Assembly (NCBI GenBank): GCA_965153355.1
Contig: OZ231126.1
Span: 73,470,001 to 73,534,000 of the forward strand
Source: Flaccisagitta enflata
Lineage: Eukaryota > Chaetognatha > Sagittoidea > Aphragmophora
Direction of reading: 5' to 3'
Length of the DNA stretch: 64,000 nucleotides
In this document: positions 48,853 to 59,235 of the stretch, in pieces
Position numbering within the stretch: the stretch's first letter is position 1
Layout: each line of letters begins with the position of its first letter
The notes under the pieces: model-generated
Told to the model about the DNA's origin: nothing
Database searches by the model: none
What the model saw: only the letters and a program-made list of their open reading frames with translations
Position numbers and translations under genes: made by a program

Positions 48853-48911
<59 letters not shown>
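48853..48911. repeat. (CT)n microsatellite
   Basis: About 58 bp of CT following CTGT units. Confidence 0.93.
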
Positions 48912-48914
<3 letters not shown>

Positions 48915-49464
48915 GTCTGACTCTGTCTGACCATGCGGATGACAAAGGTAGCCTCAACCAAGCTCACCAACGCCGCATTGTTGAGTAAGTTATTATCCAA
49001 ACTTCGGAAAGTAGCCCACGTTAAGCCGGGGATATGGCCTGGGGCTGCATGAAGTTGTTGAGCTACTTTTGACAAAACGGGAAAGCGTTCATTCGATTTC
49101 TAATTTTCTTTTAACAATTAAAACCGTTGATGCATATCTCTATTTGCTGAGAATATGTCCTTTTTTTTAAATGAGAAAACGAGTCTAAATCCGCCTATAG
49201 TAAACCATGGAAGGGTTGTTCTGCGTTGGAATTCTTGTTCCCTGATACTAACACAAGCAACACAAACGTTAAAACCATAATGCTGTCCTTTGGTATTACA
49301 TCAATATGCAAACTGTATCTTAATCATCTCCCTATAAGCTTTGCTCTCTCTCTCTCTCATCCGGCAAAGATGGCGAGAAAGTCAAAGTGCCATTGAGTAG
49401 AAATGATAAATTGAAAATAAAAACTGACATGAAAAAAGTCGAAATCGCGAATGATGAGGACTGT

Positions 49465-49469
<5 letters not shown>

Positions 49470-49555
<86 letters not shown>

Positions 49556-49563
49556 AGAGATCT

Positions 49564-49609
<46 letters not shown>

Positions 49610-49752
49610 CTAGAAAGAAAGAAAGAAAAAAAGAAAGTAAAAAAGAAAGAAAGAAGGAGAGAAAAAATGAAAGAAAGAAGGAAATAAATAGATAAATAAA
49701 GAATGAATGAATGAAAATAAGAAAAAAAGAAAGAAAAAAAAAAAGACATCAC

Positions 49753-49796
<44 letters not shown>

Positions 49797-49800
49797 AACA
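49470..49800. repeat. (GA)n then (GAAA)n microsatellites
   Basis: About 88 bp of GA, then about 240 bp of AAAG units with drift (GAAAGTAAAA, GAATGAATG). The pure AAAG block at 49755-49798 adjoins the 3' side of the Penelope-like element. The same AAAG motif on the same strand adjoins its 5' side. Confidence 0.93.
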
Positions 49801-52706
49801 TTTATTTTTGCCTCCAAATTTTCGGCTATTACAGCCTTCGACGGGGAGAATGACCTGATGTAACATAACAAAATATTTCAAGTCTAGAAAAAACATTTCA
49901 AATGAGCATCATATCGACTCTTTTTTCTTCTTTTCCTTCTTTTTTGCACCTTTTTTGTTTTCCCAATTACTTGGTCTTTTTTGCCGCTCTTTGAAAAATT
50001 GTCTTTCCACCAAAAACAGAGTAAAGATCAAAACTAACCCCATTTTCTTCCGCCTGCCCTCTTTCTACACCCGGGTGTTGTTTCTTAGAGTATATAAAAA
50101 AAACCCAGGGTATCCAGAGGTCTATCTTCTTTTGTTTTCCCCCTCAAAAGTCCCCATTCGGTTTATCCACCATCGCTCTCGAGCCACTCGGTAGACGTCA
50201 TCGTTACCTGGGACATGCTCCAATACAATCACACCCATGTCTTCCTCTGTGTGTCCATCTTTCTTGAAATGATACGCCGGCTTCGCCTCATCCCCCGATC
50301 TTAAATCTGCTCGATGTCCATTGAATCTCTCCATAATCTTGTTTTTGGTTTTTCCCACATAAACCACTTTTTGGCACTTCTGGCAGTGCATCCCGTAGAT
50401 GGCCCCTATTGTTCGGCAGTCCATTCTCTCCTCAATCCTCATCTCTTTCCCATCTTTGTCCTTCACAATCTCAGTCTTTTGCATGTGCTTGCACAACTTG
50501 CATCCTTTCCCGCAGGGTCCTGATCCACCTTCTTTGCTCTTTGCTTTTGCGTTGACCACCAGATCTCCCAAGTTTTTCCCCCTTCTCAAACTTAGCCTTG
50601 GCAGATCCTTGACATATGCCTCAAGCCCGTCCTCTTCCAGGTAGTGTCCATGCCGCTTCAAAATTCTGTTGACATTTGGCAGGTATCCACTATGGGTTAT
50701 GACAAAATTGACTCTCTTGTCTGTTCTTTTTTCCACCCTTTTTAGCGCCTCACCCCTTTCCATCTTGAATGCTTCCTTCATTTGCTGCCTCACCTGATTC
50801 TTTCCATAACCTCTTGACACCAGCTTCTCCTCAACCTTCTTTCCATATCGCCAATAGTCCTCATTCTCACTGCAAATTCTCCTCAATCTTCTGAATTGCC
50901 CCTTGGCAATGCCTTCCTTTACATGTCTTGGGTGATCTGACTCCTTATGTAAATACCTTGTTCTGTCCGTCGGCTTAACATACAACTCTGTTTTTATCCC
51001 TCCGTCTTCTCCCTTGATGACCTTCACATCTAGGAACACCGCCTCCTTCTCACATACGTCATAGGTTACCTTAATTCTTTCCTCGTGCCCATTACATATC
51101 TCCACAAATCTCTCAAACTCCCCCTTGCTCCCTTGCCACACTCCCCAGATATCATCCACAAAACGGTACCACATCTTTGGCTTTTTCCCCATCTCCTCCA
51201 TTGCCTTGTTCTGAACCTCTTCCTCCCACTTTCCCATATAGGTACACGCGTAGTTCTTCCCCATTTTGCTTCCAATGGCCGTTCCCTCCTTCTGTCGGTA
51301 CCTCTCTCCCTCAAATAAAAACTCGTTGCTACGTAACACCATCTCTCCCAACTCAATCAGATCTTCTGTCGGTATTTTCTTTCCTTTTCTTTTCTCCAGA
51401 TTTTCCCTCATTGCTTCCTTTGTCTTCTCCCTCGGTACACTCGGGTACAGCGCCACCACGTCCATTGTGAACATAAATTCATTTCCATCCAACTTCTGTA
51501 CATCCTCCATCCTCCTTAAAAAATCTGCTGTATCCTGAATATATGATCGTTGTGCTTCCACTCCTTCTTGCAGCTCCGCCTCAACAAGCCCAGCTATGCC
51601 TTCTGTTGGGGTCCCTATCCCCGAAATGTACACTCTTGTTGGATGTCTCCCATTTCCCTTTGCCTTCTTGTGCACCTTCCTGTTTATCTTCATCACCCCC
51701 TCTTTCTTATTTTTCGCCGACATATGCTCCCTCATCTTCTGTGTAATTACTCCCCTGTCTCTCATGTCTTTCAGTTTGTCTTCCACTTCTTTGCTTATTG
51801 CTGCCAGTCCTGATTTTTCTCTTTTCTCAAACGTCGTCTCATCCTTTAACTCCTCAAATCCATCTTCTCTAATATTTGCATACTTCTCCACTGTTATTCC
51901 CCCTCCTTTATCCGCCGGTCTCACTGCCCACTCTCTCTTCCCCACCTTCTCCTGAAGTCCGTCCAGCGCGGCTCTTTCCTTTGTGTTCAAATTGTCCTTT
52001 GGCCTCCGCCGTAGCCCCATGAAGATATCTTCTTTGACCGCCTCGCAATATTTGTTGATTGAATGTCTCCATCTTGCTGGCAGACCCCCTGGTGTCTTCT
52101 CTGTTTTCCCCTCAAACTTTCTTTCCTTTCTTCTTTCTTCCTCCCTTCTTTCCTTGTCTTCCTCTTCCTCCTCTTCATTTGTTTCATCAACTTGCTCTTC
52201 CCCCATGTTCACATCTGCTACCCACTTCCAGTATACGTCCCACATCAGCTTCGTTTTCAGTCTCTCCACATCTGCCTCTACCTTACTTTTGCTCACCTTC
52301 TGCAGCGGCACAAACTTTAATCCCAAACTTAGCAGGTCCTCCATCTCCTCAGTTAGCCCTTCCACTCCCAGGTTAAATACCGCTCCATCCTTCTTGTTTT
52401 CCCCATTGCTCCTTTGTTTCTCTGTCTCCTGCTCTCCTGTCTTCTTTCGTACTCCAAAGTAATGTAGCTCCCTGATGAATCCAACCATTATTTCCTCTTT
52501 TTCCGTACTTCCTTCGTTTCCCCCAATTACCGTCTTCTCTGTCTGAGAATAGACCGCCACCTTCCTCCTCAATGCCTTCGCCGTTGCCATTAGCATAACG
52601 TGATCGGCCCACTCTCCCTCTGCTGCCATCGTCCTTAGATATGCCCTCTTACCCCTCTCACCATCAATGATGAAGCCACTCCATTCCTCTCCGTTAACCA
52701 TCTCGT
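49800..52706 (-). mobile_element. Penelope-like retroelement, 5'-truncated
   Basis: The element comprises the ORF at 50122-52701 and a 3' flank of up to about 320 bp in which the exact end is not visible. It lies between two (GAAA)n tracts in the same orientation (49561-49800 and 52706-52790), as if it had inserted into one microsatellite. Upstream of the first ATG the frame runs into the AAAG tract and the protein starts inside a domain, so the 5' end is missing. No terminal or pseudo-LTR repeat was found. Confidence 0.8.
50122..52701 (-). CDS. Penelope-like polyprotein: OTU remnant, reverse transcriptase, GIY-YIG endonuclease
   Basis: An 859-residue frame without internal stops. Residues 1-85 match the C-terminal half of an OTU-type cysteine protease domain: GEWADHVMLMATAKALRR, then ELHYFGV with the catalytic-type His followed by Tyr. 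The N-terminal half with the Asp/Cys nucleophile is absent. An acidic/basic linker spans about 160-205. The reverse transcriptase spans about 255-570: RPADKGGGITV, motif A FTMDVVALYPSVP (Asp414), motif B GTAIGSKMGKNYACTYMG, motif C YRFVDD (Asp516-Asp517). The conserved block KPTDRTRYLHKESDHP lies near 576, then a CxxxCxxC cluster near 730. The GIY-YIG endonuclease spans about 765-845: AIYGMHCQKCQKVVYVGKT, Arg792 and His796, with a later Glu842. RT followed by GIY-YIG is diagnostic of Penelope-like elements. In a full element the RT copies RNA at a nick made by the endonuclease. All visible catalytic residues of RT and endonuclease are intact. Confidence 0.93.
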   Translation of the reverse strand: MVNGEEWSGFIIDGERGKRAYLRTMAAEGEWADHVMLMATAKALRRKVAVYSQTEKTVIGGNEGSTEKEEIMVGFIRELHYFGVRKKTGEQETEKQRSNGENKKDGAVFNLGVEGLTEEMEDLLSLGLKFVPLQKVSKSKVEADVERLKTKLMWDVYWKWVADVNMGEEQVDETNEEEEEEDKERREEERRKERKFEGKTEKTPGGLPARWRHSINKYCEAVKEDIFMGLRRRPKDNLNTKERAALDGLQEKVGKREWAVRPADKGGGITVEKYANIREDGFEELKDETTFEKREKSGLAAISKEVEDKLKDMRDRGVITQKMREHMSAKNKKEGVMKINRKVHKKAKGNGRHPTRVYISGIGTPTEGIAGLVEAELQEGVEAQRSYIQDTADFLRRMEDVQKLDGNEFMFTMDVVALYPSVPREKTKEAMRENLEKRKGKKIPTEDLIELGEMVLRSNEFLFEGERYRQKEGTAIGSKMGKNYACTYMGKWEEEVQNKAMEEMGKKPKMWYRFVDDIWGVWQGSKGEFERFVEICNGHEERIKVTYDVCEKEAVFLDVKVIKGEDGGIKTELYVKPTDRTRYLHKESDHPRHVKEGIAKGQFRRLRRICSENEDYWRYGKKVEEKLVSRGYGKNQVRQQMKEAFKMERGEALKRVEKRTDKRVNFVITHSGYLPNVNRILKRHGHYLEEDGLEAYVKDLPRLSLRRGKNLGDLVVNAKAKSKEGGSGPCGKGCKLCKHMQKTEIVKDKDGKEMRIEERMDCRTIGAIYGMHCQKCQKVVYVGKTKNKIMERFNGHRADLRSGDEAKPAYHFKKDGHTEEDMGVIVLEHVPGNDDVYRVARERWWINRMGTFEGENKRR

Positions 52707-52739
52707 TAGAAGAAGAAAGAAAGAAAGAAAGAAAGAGAG

Positions 52740-52790
<51 letters not shown>

Positions 52791-52795
52791 AAAAA
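52706..52795. repeat. (GAAA)n microsatellite at the 5' edge of the Penelope-like element
   Basis: AAAG/GAAA units begin within five bases of the ORF start codon. Short AAAG runs continue to about 52850. Confidence 0.93.
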
Positions 52796-53119
52796 ACATT
52801 AAGAAAAAGGAAATCAAGAAAGAAAGAAAGAAATCAAGAAAAATGAAAGGAGGATAGGTCGAGGATGAAAGCCACATTACCAAAGGGAAAAGGAAAAACG
52901 CAAAGGGATGTTAGAAAAATATTGGTATGGAAAAACGAGTTGGAATTGAAAGGAAGAAAAACAAGCCGGAGAGCGTGTGCCTGAGAGTGTCACAGTGTCA
53001 CCGAGAAAAGGCGTTTTAAAATACAAATTCCGGATATAAACAAAGGCATGCGTCTGTTGGTAAGGATGATGAACATTAGGATGGGCTCAATTTAGGCATT
53101 ATACAGTAAAAATTCATTT

Positions 53120-54206
53120 CCCAGCACTTCTCATGTTCCACTTGCATGAAAGCTCAATCTAATTGGAAGATTGATTTGGACTTGATATAGGCACTCTGTA
53201 ATCAACGCTGTAGTTGTTTAAAATTGATTGCTGTAACAATGGCAAAAGAAAAAATTGGACGCTCAGTTTTTGCTAACTGATTGAAAACCATTCTTACCTC
53301 ATACTTTAAATCTATGACCATTTTAAAGAGCTTCAAAAACTCTGCAAATCTAGCCCAAGCAGAAGTTATTAGCTCAAGTTGTTTTCAAATGTCATAAGAT
53401 TGAAGTTCAACACCTAGATTCTTGATTGACCAAAGAAAGTAGATTGCAATGCCTTACAACAAAGTATTTTTTTGTCGCGTGCTAAGCGACTCTACACCCC
53501 ACTTTGTCAGTCGGTCCATTGGTCTGTTGGTCCTATTGTCCGTCCGTCACACTTTACTTTTTCGGCGTTAATGGGGATTATGGCCTTATTGTTCCTGCCC
53601 CAACGTTCCACTGACCTCAATCATGGCACCTGCCCACGTGCATGCGACTGGGGTAGCCGTGTATCCAGCCTTGTTTACTTACATATTCTGTAGAATGAAG
53701 TAATTAAATAAATTGGATGAAATCCATGATGAAAATGAAGCATTTCAAATTGTCTACAAGATGGAACCAATCAGAATTGACAGTTTTTCTTCGTTTAGAA
53801 GCTATATCAACTTAAAGTAGGTCAGTCAAAAATGCTGGAAACCGGATTTGAGATTTTTCCGTAGTCATCTTCAAAGTATCATAACTTCTAAACTTATGAA
53901 ACTGAAGCTAGGATGTTCTAAGACAGCTCAAATGAAAGATTTTTTGAAGCTTTTTAAAACCATCATGAATTTTTTTAGCGTGTCTTTCTTAGTAACTGAG
54001 CAATCTTTGGTCAAAATATTGTGTCCGGTTTTTATCTTTGCCATTGTTAGTTATGAGATAAATTTCTTCCAAAGTCATTCTATACAACTACAGTACAGTA
54101 TTGATTACGCAGTGCCTAGATCAAGTCCAAATCGGTTTCCAAGTAGATTAGGCTATAATTATGCAAGTGGAATTTGAAAGAATTTGAAGAAGTGATTGGG
54201 AGTGGT
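53120..54206. mobile_element. Foldback element with arms of several hundred bp
   Basis: The left arm has TTCCACTTGCATGA, TTGATTTGGACTTGATATAG, GCACTCTGTAATCAA and AACAATGGCAAAAG (53139-53245). The right arm has the same blocks inverted (54030-54172). The outer ends are diverged (CCCAGCACTTCT versus CCCAATCACTTCTTC inverted). The loop holds a complete hairpin/TCCG copy at 53467-53676. Confidence 0.7.
53467..53676 (+). mobile_element. Hairpin/TCCG element, complete
   Basis: TTTTTTTGTCGCGTGCTAAG then CGACTCTACACC (stem shortened to GTCGC/GCGAC), GTCAGTCGGTCC tract. The body has TATTGTTCCTGCCCCAACG, GACCTCAATCATGGCACC and TGCCCACG, then third arm GCATGCGAC, GGGTAGCCGTGTATCC and AGCCTTGTTT. Confidence 0.85.
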
Positions 54207-54798
54207 CCTGGGTACGACCGCGCGCGTCGTCATGAAAACGCTTGAACGACAAACATGAAGTGATCTTAACACGCCAATCACAGGCAATCTGTCCATGCGT
54301 CAGTCATGAGGTTTCTTTTTAAACAAAACAAAATTCTGCATTGAATGGACAATTACACGGGAAAACAAAAAATGGGGAAAGAAAGACAGAAACGTTCGAA
54401 AAAAAATTGCAATTTCAAAAACTGCCTTCTAGTGGCCTTGGCTTTGGCCAATTACCAGCACAAAAGGAACCGAACGAGCGGATGGGGAATTAAAGGGAGA
54501 CGAAAAGGGTGGGGAGGAGGAGGAGAAGGAAGAGGAGAAAGAGGAGGAAAAGGAGGAAGAGGAGGAAGAGAAAGAGAAAGAGGAGCGAGAGATAAGGATC
54601 TGGTTTCTGTTGTTACATGGAATGCAAAAGCAGATGAGGCTCCTTTATCAATTTATACGCTTCACGAAATACGACAATTCAGCAATTTGAAATGCGCGTC
54701 CATGATACTACTGATGTAAAGATAAAGTAACCCCGAGAATGTATATCATTGTTTCAGGGTTATCAGTTTGTCACTGAAAAAGTCTATGAAAGACTGTG

Positions 54799-54983
54799 TA
54801 CAGTTGAACCCTACAATAACGGATATCAATAGCAATAAATTTGAGTTTTTTTTATTGGCGGATTTCTAAAATTACCTACAAAGAAAGTAAAAAAGAAATA
54901 TCATAAAATATCATCAAAATTTTGTATCTATTATGAGCGGATTTCACTTATTCTTGTATCCGATATAGCAAGGTATAACTGTA
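54799..54983. mobile_element. pogo-like MITE, decayed copy
   Basis: TA-flanked, 181 bp, ends CAGTTGAACCCTACAATAAC and the inverse of CAGTTATACCTTGCTATATC. It has the same family layout and length as 6465-6641. It lies in the intron downstream of the exon at 55019-57888. Confidence 0.75.
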
Positions 54984-55018
54984 TCTAAGAATCTAGAAAA
55001 AAGGCTCATGATTCCTAC

Positions 55019-56431
55019 CTTATTTCCTTTGGCTTTGACCCAGATGGCGGGTCGATCGGAGATGCAGTCAAACCCGACGTCGACTCCCGCCAACACGGCC
55101 GTGTGCAGCACCCTCGGCGGCGGCTTTCGAGTTGGAAGCGCGCCGACAACTGATGCACCTGAAGACGACGTCGACGACAATGTGGAGGAGGAGGAGGATG
55201 ATGAGGATGATAATGATGATGAAGAAGCTGAATATGAAGGTGATCCGAAAGAACGATCAGAATCCGAAGATCGAGTGGAACGGAAAGACGAGGGGGAGGA
55301 GGAAGAGGAGAAGGAGGAGGAGAAGGAGGAGGAAGAGGGGGAGAGACGACGATTATTTGTTTGATGAGCGAAAAGCGATTGGAAATAACGATCGGAGGCT
55401 GTTTTTCTGATGGGAGTCGACGATATGCCCGAAGAGAGTAAGTCCACATCACGTTTTTGTCGTCCATTCATTATGGGAATTCGATTTGGTGATGATGATG
55501 ATGACGACGAGGAGACAAAGGAGGAGACAGAGGAGGAAACACTATCGCGTTTATCAGTGGAAAATAATGAAACAGAAATGGATTTTCCACGTAGTCGTGA
55601 ACGTGAAGCCTTGGCGGAGTTGCCACGTTTTGATTTGTCGATGGAAATTAGTATGGATTCCTTTTGAGAAGACGCAAAGGGTGAACCGATTCCTGTTTTG
55701 CGCCCATTTGTCGTTAGACGAAGATGAGAAGAGAGCTTTTTGACTGGGCGCGCCATGACGTTGAAACTCGGCCGAGAGTGAGTTGATGGCTGTTTACTTG
55801 TAATTGGATTCTCATTAAGACTTAATTGTGGTCTCACAAGTGATTTGACCACGGGACTAACCACCATTTCGCTGAGTAACGGACTTCCGCTGCTATTGGG
55901 ACCGACGATAGGAGTATCCATGGTGAAAATGATGGGTGGCGCGTCTCTGCTGGCAAGAGTGTCTCGCTCCATAATTTCAATCATCTCCGTTGCTACCATT
56001 TTTACTTTTTCAGTCGCCGCTACCGCGCCCTCACTTGTTCCGGTCGCGGGAGCGGTGACCGGATTTACAGGTCGATGTTCCATAATGGTGACTTGAGTCA
56101 CCGGTCGTTGTTCCATCTTGGTCATAATCGTCGGATTTACGATGGTTTTAGACGTCAAAGATGAGAGCCGATGGGAAATGGTTTCCTCAGAAAACGATTT
56201 GATATCGTAAGAAAGTGGCAGCCGAGGGTCAGCCGCCGCCACCGCCGACACCGCCGCCGCCGCCGCAGCCGCCGCGTCGTCGTTTGTTGACCTTTTCTTT
56301 ATAGATTCGATATCATGATATGAGGTGCCCGGTCGGTGGTCGTTACTGTTTCTGCTGTGGCGGCTACTGCTTCTGTTTTTGATACCGTTGGTTTTGCCGA
56401 TACGGCGAGGGTGTTTCAGTCCCTGTCGTTT

Positions 56432-56520
<89 letters not shown>

Positions 56521-57287
56521 GCTGTTGCTGTTGCTGTTGTTGCTGTTGTTGTTGTTGTTGCTGTTGCTGTTGCTGTTGCTGTTGTTGTTGTTGCTGTTGT
56601 TGTTTATGTATAATCCTCTGTCGGTCGTTCTGACTCTGATCATCTTTCCCAAAGTCCCTCAAGTGATGAGAATCTTTCTTAATGGTCGAATCTTCGCTGT
56701 CTTGGTCGTCATCGTCATCGTCGTTGTCGACGTCATCGTCGTCGTCTTTGTCGTCATCTTTTACATCGGCATCATCGTTGACAGCGGCTTTTCTATCATC
56801 ATTATCATCATTCTCATCATCTACGTCGTTTTTATCTTCTTCCCATTCATCCATATCAACATCCCCATATTTTCTCGGATGATGAACATTGAGTTTTCTA
56901 TAAAGCGTATTATTCCCGTCATGACGCTCGCTTTCAGATACATCATCGTCGTCATTGATGACTTTGTGGTTGTCGTCGCTGTCGTCGTCATCGTCGTCGT
57001 CATCGTTGTTGAAGATGTCGTAACTTTTCGCGTCATTTAATTCATCGTCAATGAATTTTATGTCTTCGTCCATTTTCCCGAGTTGATGTCGATATAAAGG
57101 ACGATCGTAATCTTCGTTATTATTTTCATCTTTTTCATGACTTACTTCATTTTCGCCATTGTCTCGGTTGTGGTTGTGGTTGCTGTTGTTGTTGTTGTTG
57201 TTGTGGTTGCTGTTGTTGTGGTTGCTGTTGTTGTGGTTGCTGTTGTTGTGGTTGCTGTTGTTGTGGTTGTGGTTGTGGTTGTTGTGG

Positions 57288-57343
<56 letters not shown>

Positions 57344-57364
57344 GCTGTTGTTGTTGTTGTTGTT

Positions 57365-57436
<72 letters not shown>

Positions 57437-57888
57437 GCCCTCAACCACACCGCCTCTAAGTCGGTTGTCATTTGCTTCGTTGACGTTGTTGTTTCCTGTC
57501 ATTTTATCGTTATTTTTGTTGTGTTTCGTGTCTGGCTTTGTGCCATGTTTTTCACCGTCGTTATCGTCGACGTCAAAATTATCTTTGAGGTGAACATTAG
57601 TGTCGGCAACAGCGTCGTCTGTGTCGGCACCATTGACGGCTGTGTCGGCAATATCATCGGCTGCGTCGGTGACAGCACGTAAAGTGTCGGCGCCGGATTG
57701 TGCGGTGTTAACGCCACTGACTAAATCTGCATCGTTATTTCTTCGGATGGAGCTTTGACTCCACCTGAGGACTGGTGCTTCATTCTCATCGTTGTCATCA
57801 TCGTCGTCGTCGTCGTTGCTGTCGTTGTTATCATCCTTGGTTCTCTTGACGCTGGTTTTATGGTGAACCTCATTGTCTTGAATGAAAC
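55019..57888 (-). CDS. Exon 3 of a minus-strand gene: Asp/Asn/Gln-rich region and start of an Ig-like domain
   Basis: The acceptor is TTGTTCATACAG ending at 57889 and the donor AATAAG|GTAGGA lies after 55019. The exon is entered in phase 1 and left in phase 0. The frame is open for 2,870 nt. In order it encodes FIQDNEVHHKTSVKR, Asp-rich stretches, a poly-Asn region with repeated NHNNS units (about 57140-57440), further Asp/Glu-rich acidic segments, a poly-Gln run of about 60 (56422-56607), an Ala run, Ser/Thr-rich sequence and basic patches. It ends with PPPRVLHTAVLAGVDVGF, then DCISDRPAIWVKAKGNK. A Cys about ten residues before I-W-V-K is the layout of the B and C strands of an Ig domain, so the next exon should complete it. 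That exon was not found in this window. Not recognised as a named gene. Probably a secreted or membrane protein, given the hydrophobic segment in exon 1. Confidence 0.75.
56422..56607 (-). repeat. Coding (CAA/CAG)n tract, poly-Gln
   Basis: GTT/GCT units on the plus strand read as CAA with scattered CAG on the coding strand. CAG interruptions cluster at the upstream (high-coordinate) end. It lies fully in frame within exon 3. Confidence 0.9.
57181..57437 (-). repeat. Coding (AAC)n tract, poly-Asn
   Basis: GTT units with GCT, GTG and ATT variants on the plus strand read as AAC with AGC, CAC and AAT codons, giving Asn runs and NHNNS repeats. A non-coding relative, (CAA)n on plus at 57980-58100, lies in the intron just upstream of this exon. 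Confidence 0.9.
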
Positions 57889-57979
57889 CTGTATGAACAA
57901 AACAGGAAAGAAATGGTGAAATGAACAAGAGCGGGGAAGAGCTAATGGAAGAAAATGGAGGAAAAATAACAGCAACAAA

Positions 57980-58102
<123 letters not shown>

Positions 58103-58298
58103 AAGGCATTAAGAATACTTTTATACTTTAAGTAAGCGGATTTGCGCAGAAACTTCGCAGTAGAGACAATTGCAGAAATATGAACGATTTTGGCGATATA
58201 TTTCTGGATAAGAGATATTTTTTCTTGTCTATTCTAACAAATACATCCAAAACATCGCTTTTATCTTTGATTCGATGAGATATTTCCAGGAGGGCACT

Positions 58299-58963
58299 TA
58301 AGGCCGAATCCTCAATTGAAAATGAGGGCAGTAAGCTCCCTAACCACTCAAGGCAGAAACGGACTTGAGTGGTTTTCCACTCTAACTGCCCCTCTAACTA
58401 GAGTGGTTTTTAAATCAACTTAAAAAAAAATGTCTTCTTGGGCCTTATTTAGATCTAACTTGCATCACTCTTTAATTCTTTTTATATTATCTTTTAATAC
58501 AATCTTTAATTGCTGATTTTTGAAATTCTTAACATAAATATTCTCCAAAAATAATATTTTCTTATTCTTTTTCAAAATCATTATTTTCTTTAAAATTCTT
58601 AAACTATTGAAACAAGAAAGGACAATTGTAGTTTTTTTCATTCTTAGATTTTTTTTATAAAAAATTGTTTTATTCTGATATAGAACTTCAATATTTCACT
58701 TATTTAGAACAGATAAAAAAATGATTTTAAAAAAAGGTGAAGCTCGACAATATAAATAAAATTCAGAGTTTAAGAAAAAAATTATAAACCATTTGTTTTT
58801 CACAGATGAAAAAAAAACAGACTTTAACAATTCAAATGAATGAATAAAAACAAAAACCGCTCTAGTTAGAATTGAAAATAAGGGATGTTCTACTTCATTC
58901 CACTCAAGTCTGAATCTGACCATTGTGGTTTCAGTCTTAACTCTAGTCCGAAATTCGGCCTAA
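58299..58963. mobile_element. PIF/Harbinger-like MITE
   Basis: The ends GGCCGAAT (from 58302) and ATTCGGCC (to 58960) are flanked by TAA on both sides. Diverged inverted similarity continues inward (GGACTTGAGTGG and AACTAGAGTGGTTTTT at left, AGACTTGAGTGG and AACTAGAGCGGTTTTT inverted at right). A 3-bp TWA target duplication is typical of PIF/Harbinger. It is 659 bp, in intron 2, with no ORF. Confidence 0.75.
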
Positions 58964-59149
58964 AATGGTTCCGCCGATATTTCTTTTCCTTCGATATTTC
59001 GTCCTCTTTTGTGTCAGTCTGTGTCAATCACTCTATGTCCGTCTCTTTGTGTCTGTCTGTCTCTCTCTGTTTTTCTGACTGTGTCTTCCTTTCCTTCTGA
59101 CTATCTCTCTGTCTGTCTATCGGTCTATCTGTCTGTCGGTCTGTCTGTT

Positions 59150-59154
<5 letters not shown>

Positions 59155-59199
<45 letters not shown>

Positions 59200-59235
59200 T
59201 CACTCTCACTCTCACTCTCACTCTCTCTCTCTCAC
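59155..59235. repeat. (CT)n microsatellite at the 5' end of intron 2
   Basis: CT repeats, partly CACTCT, begin at the donor of exon 2. On the transcript it reads (GA)n and includes the donor GTGAGAGAG. Confidence 0.93.

Noticed and set aside
54345-54719. 124-residue plus-strand frame with Gly/Arg/Glu-rich middle
   Set aside because: The middle is a GGA-rich tract, the ends show no motif, and no splice support is visible.
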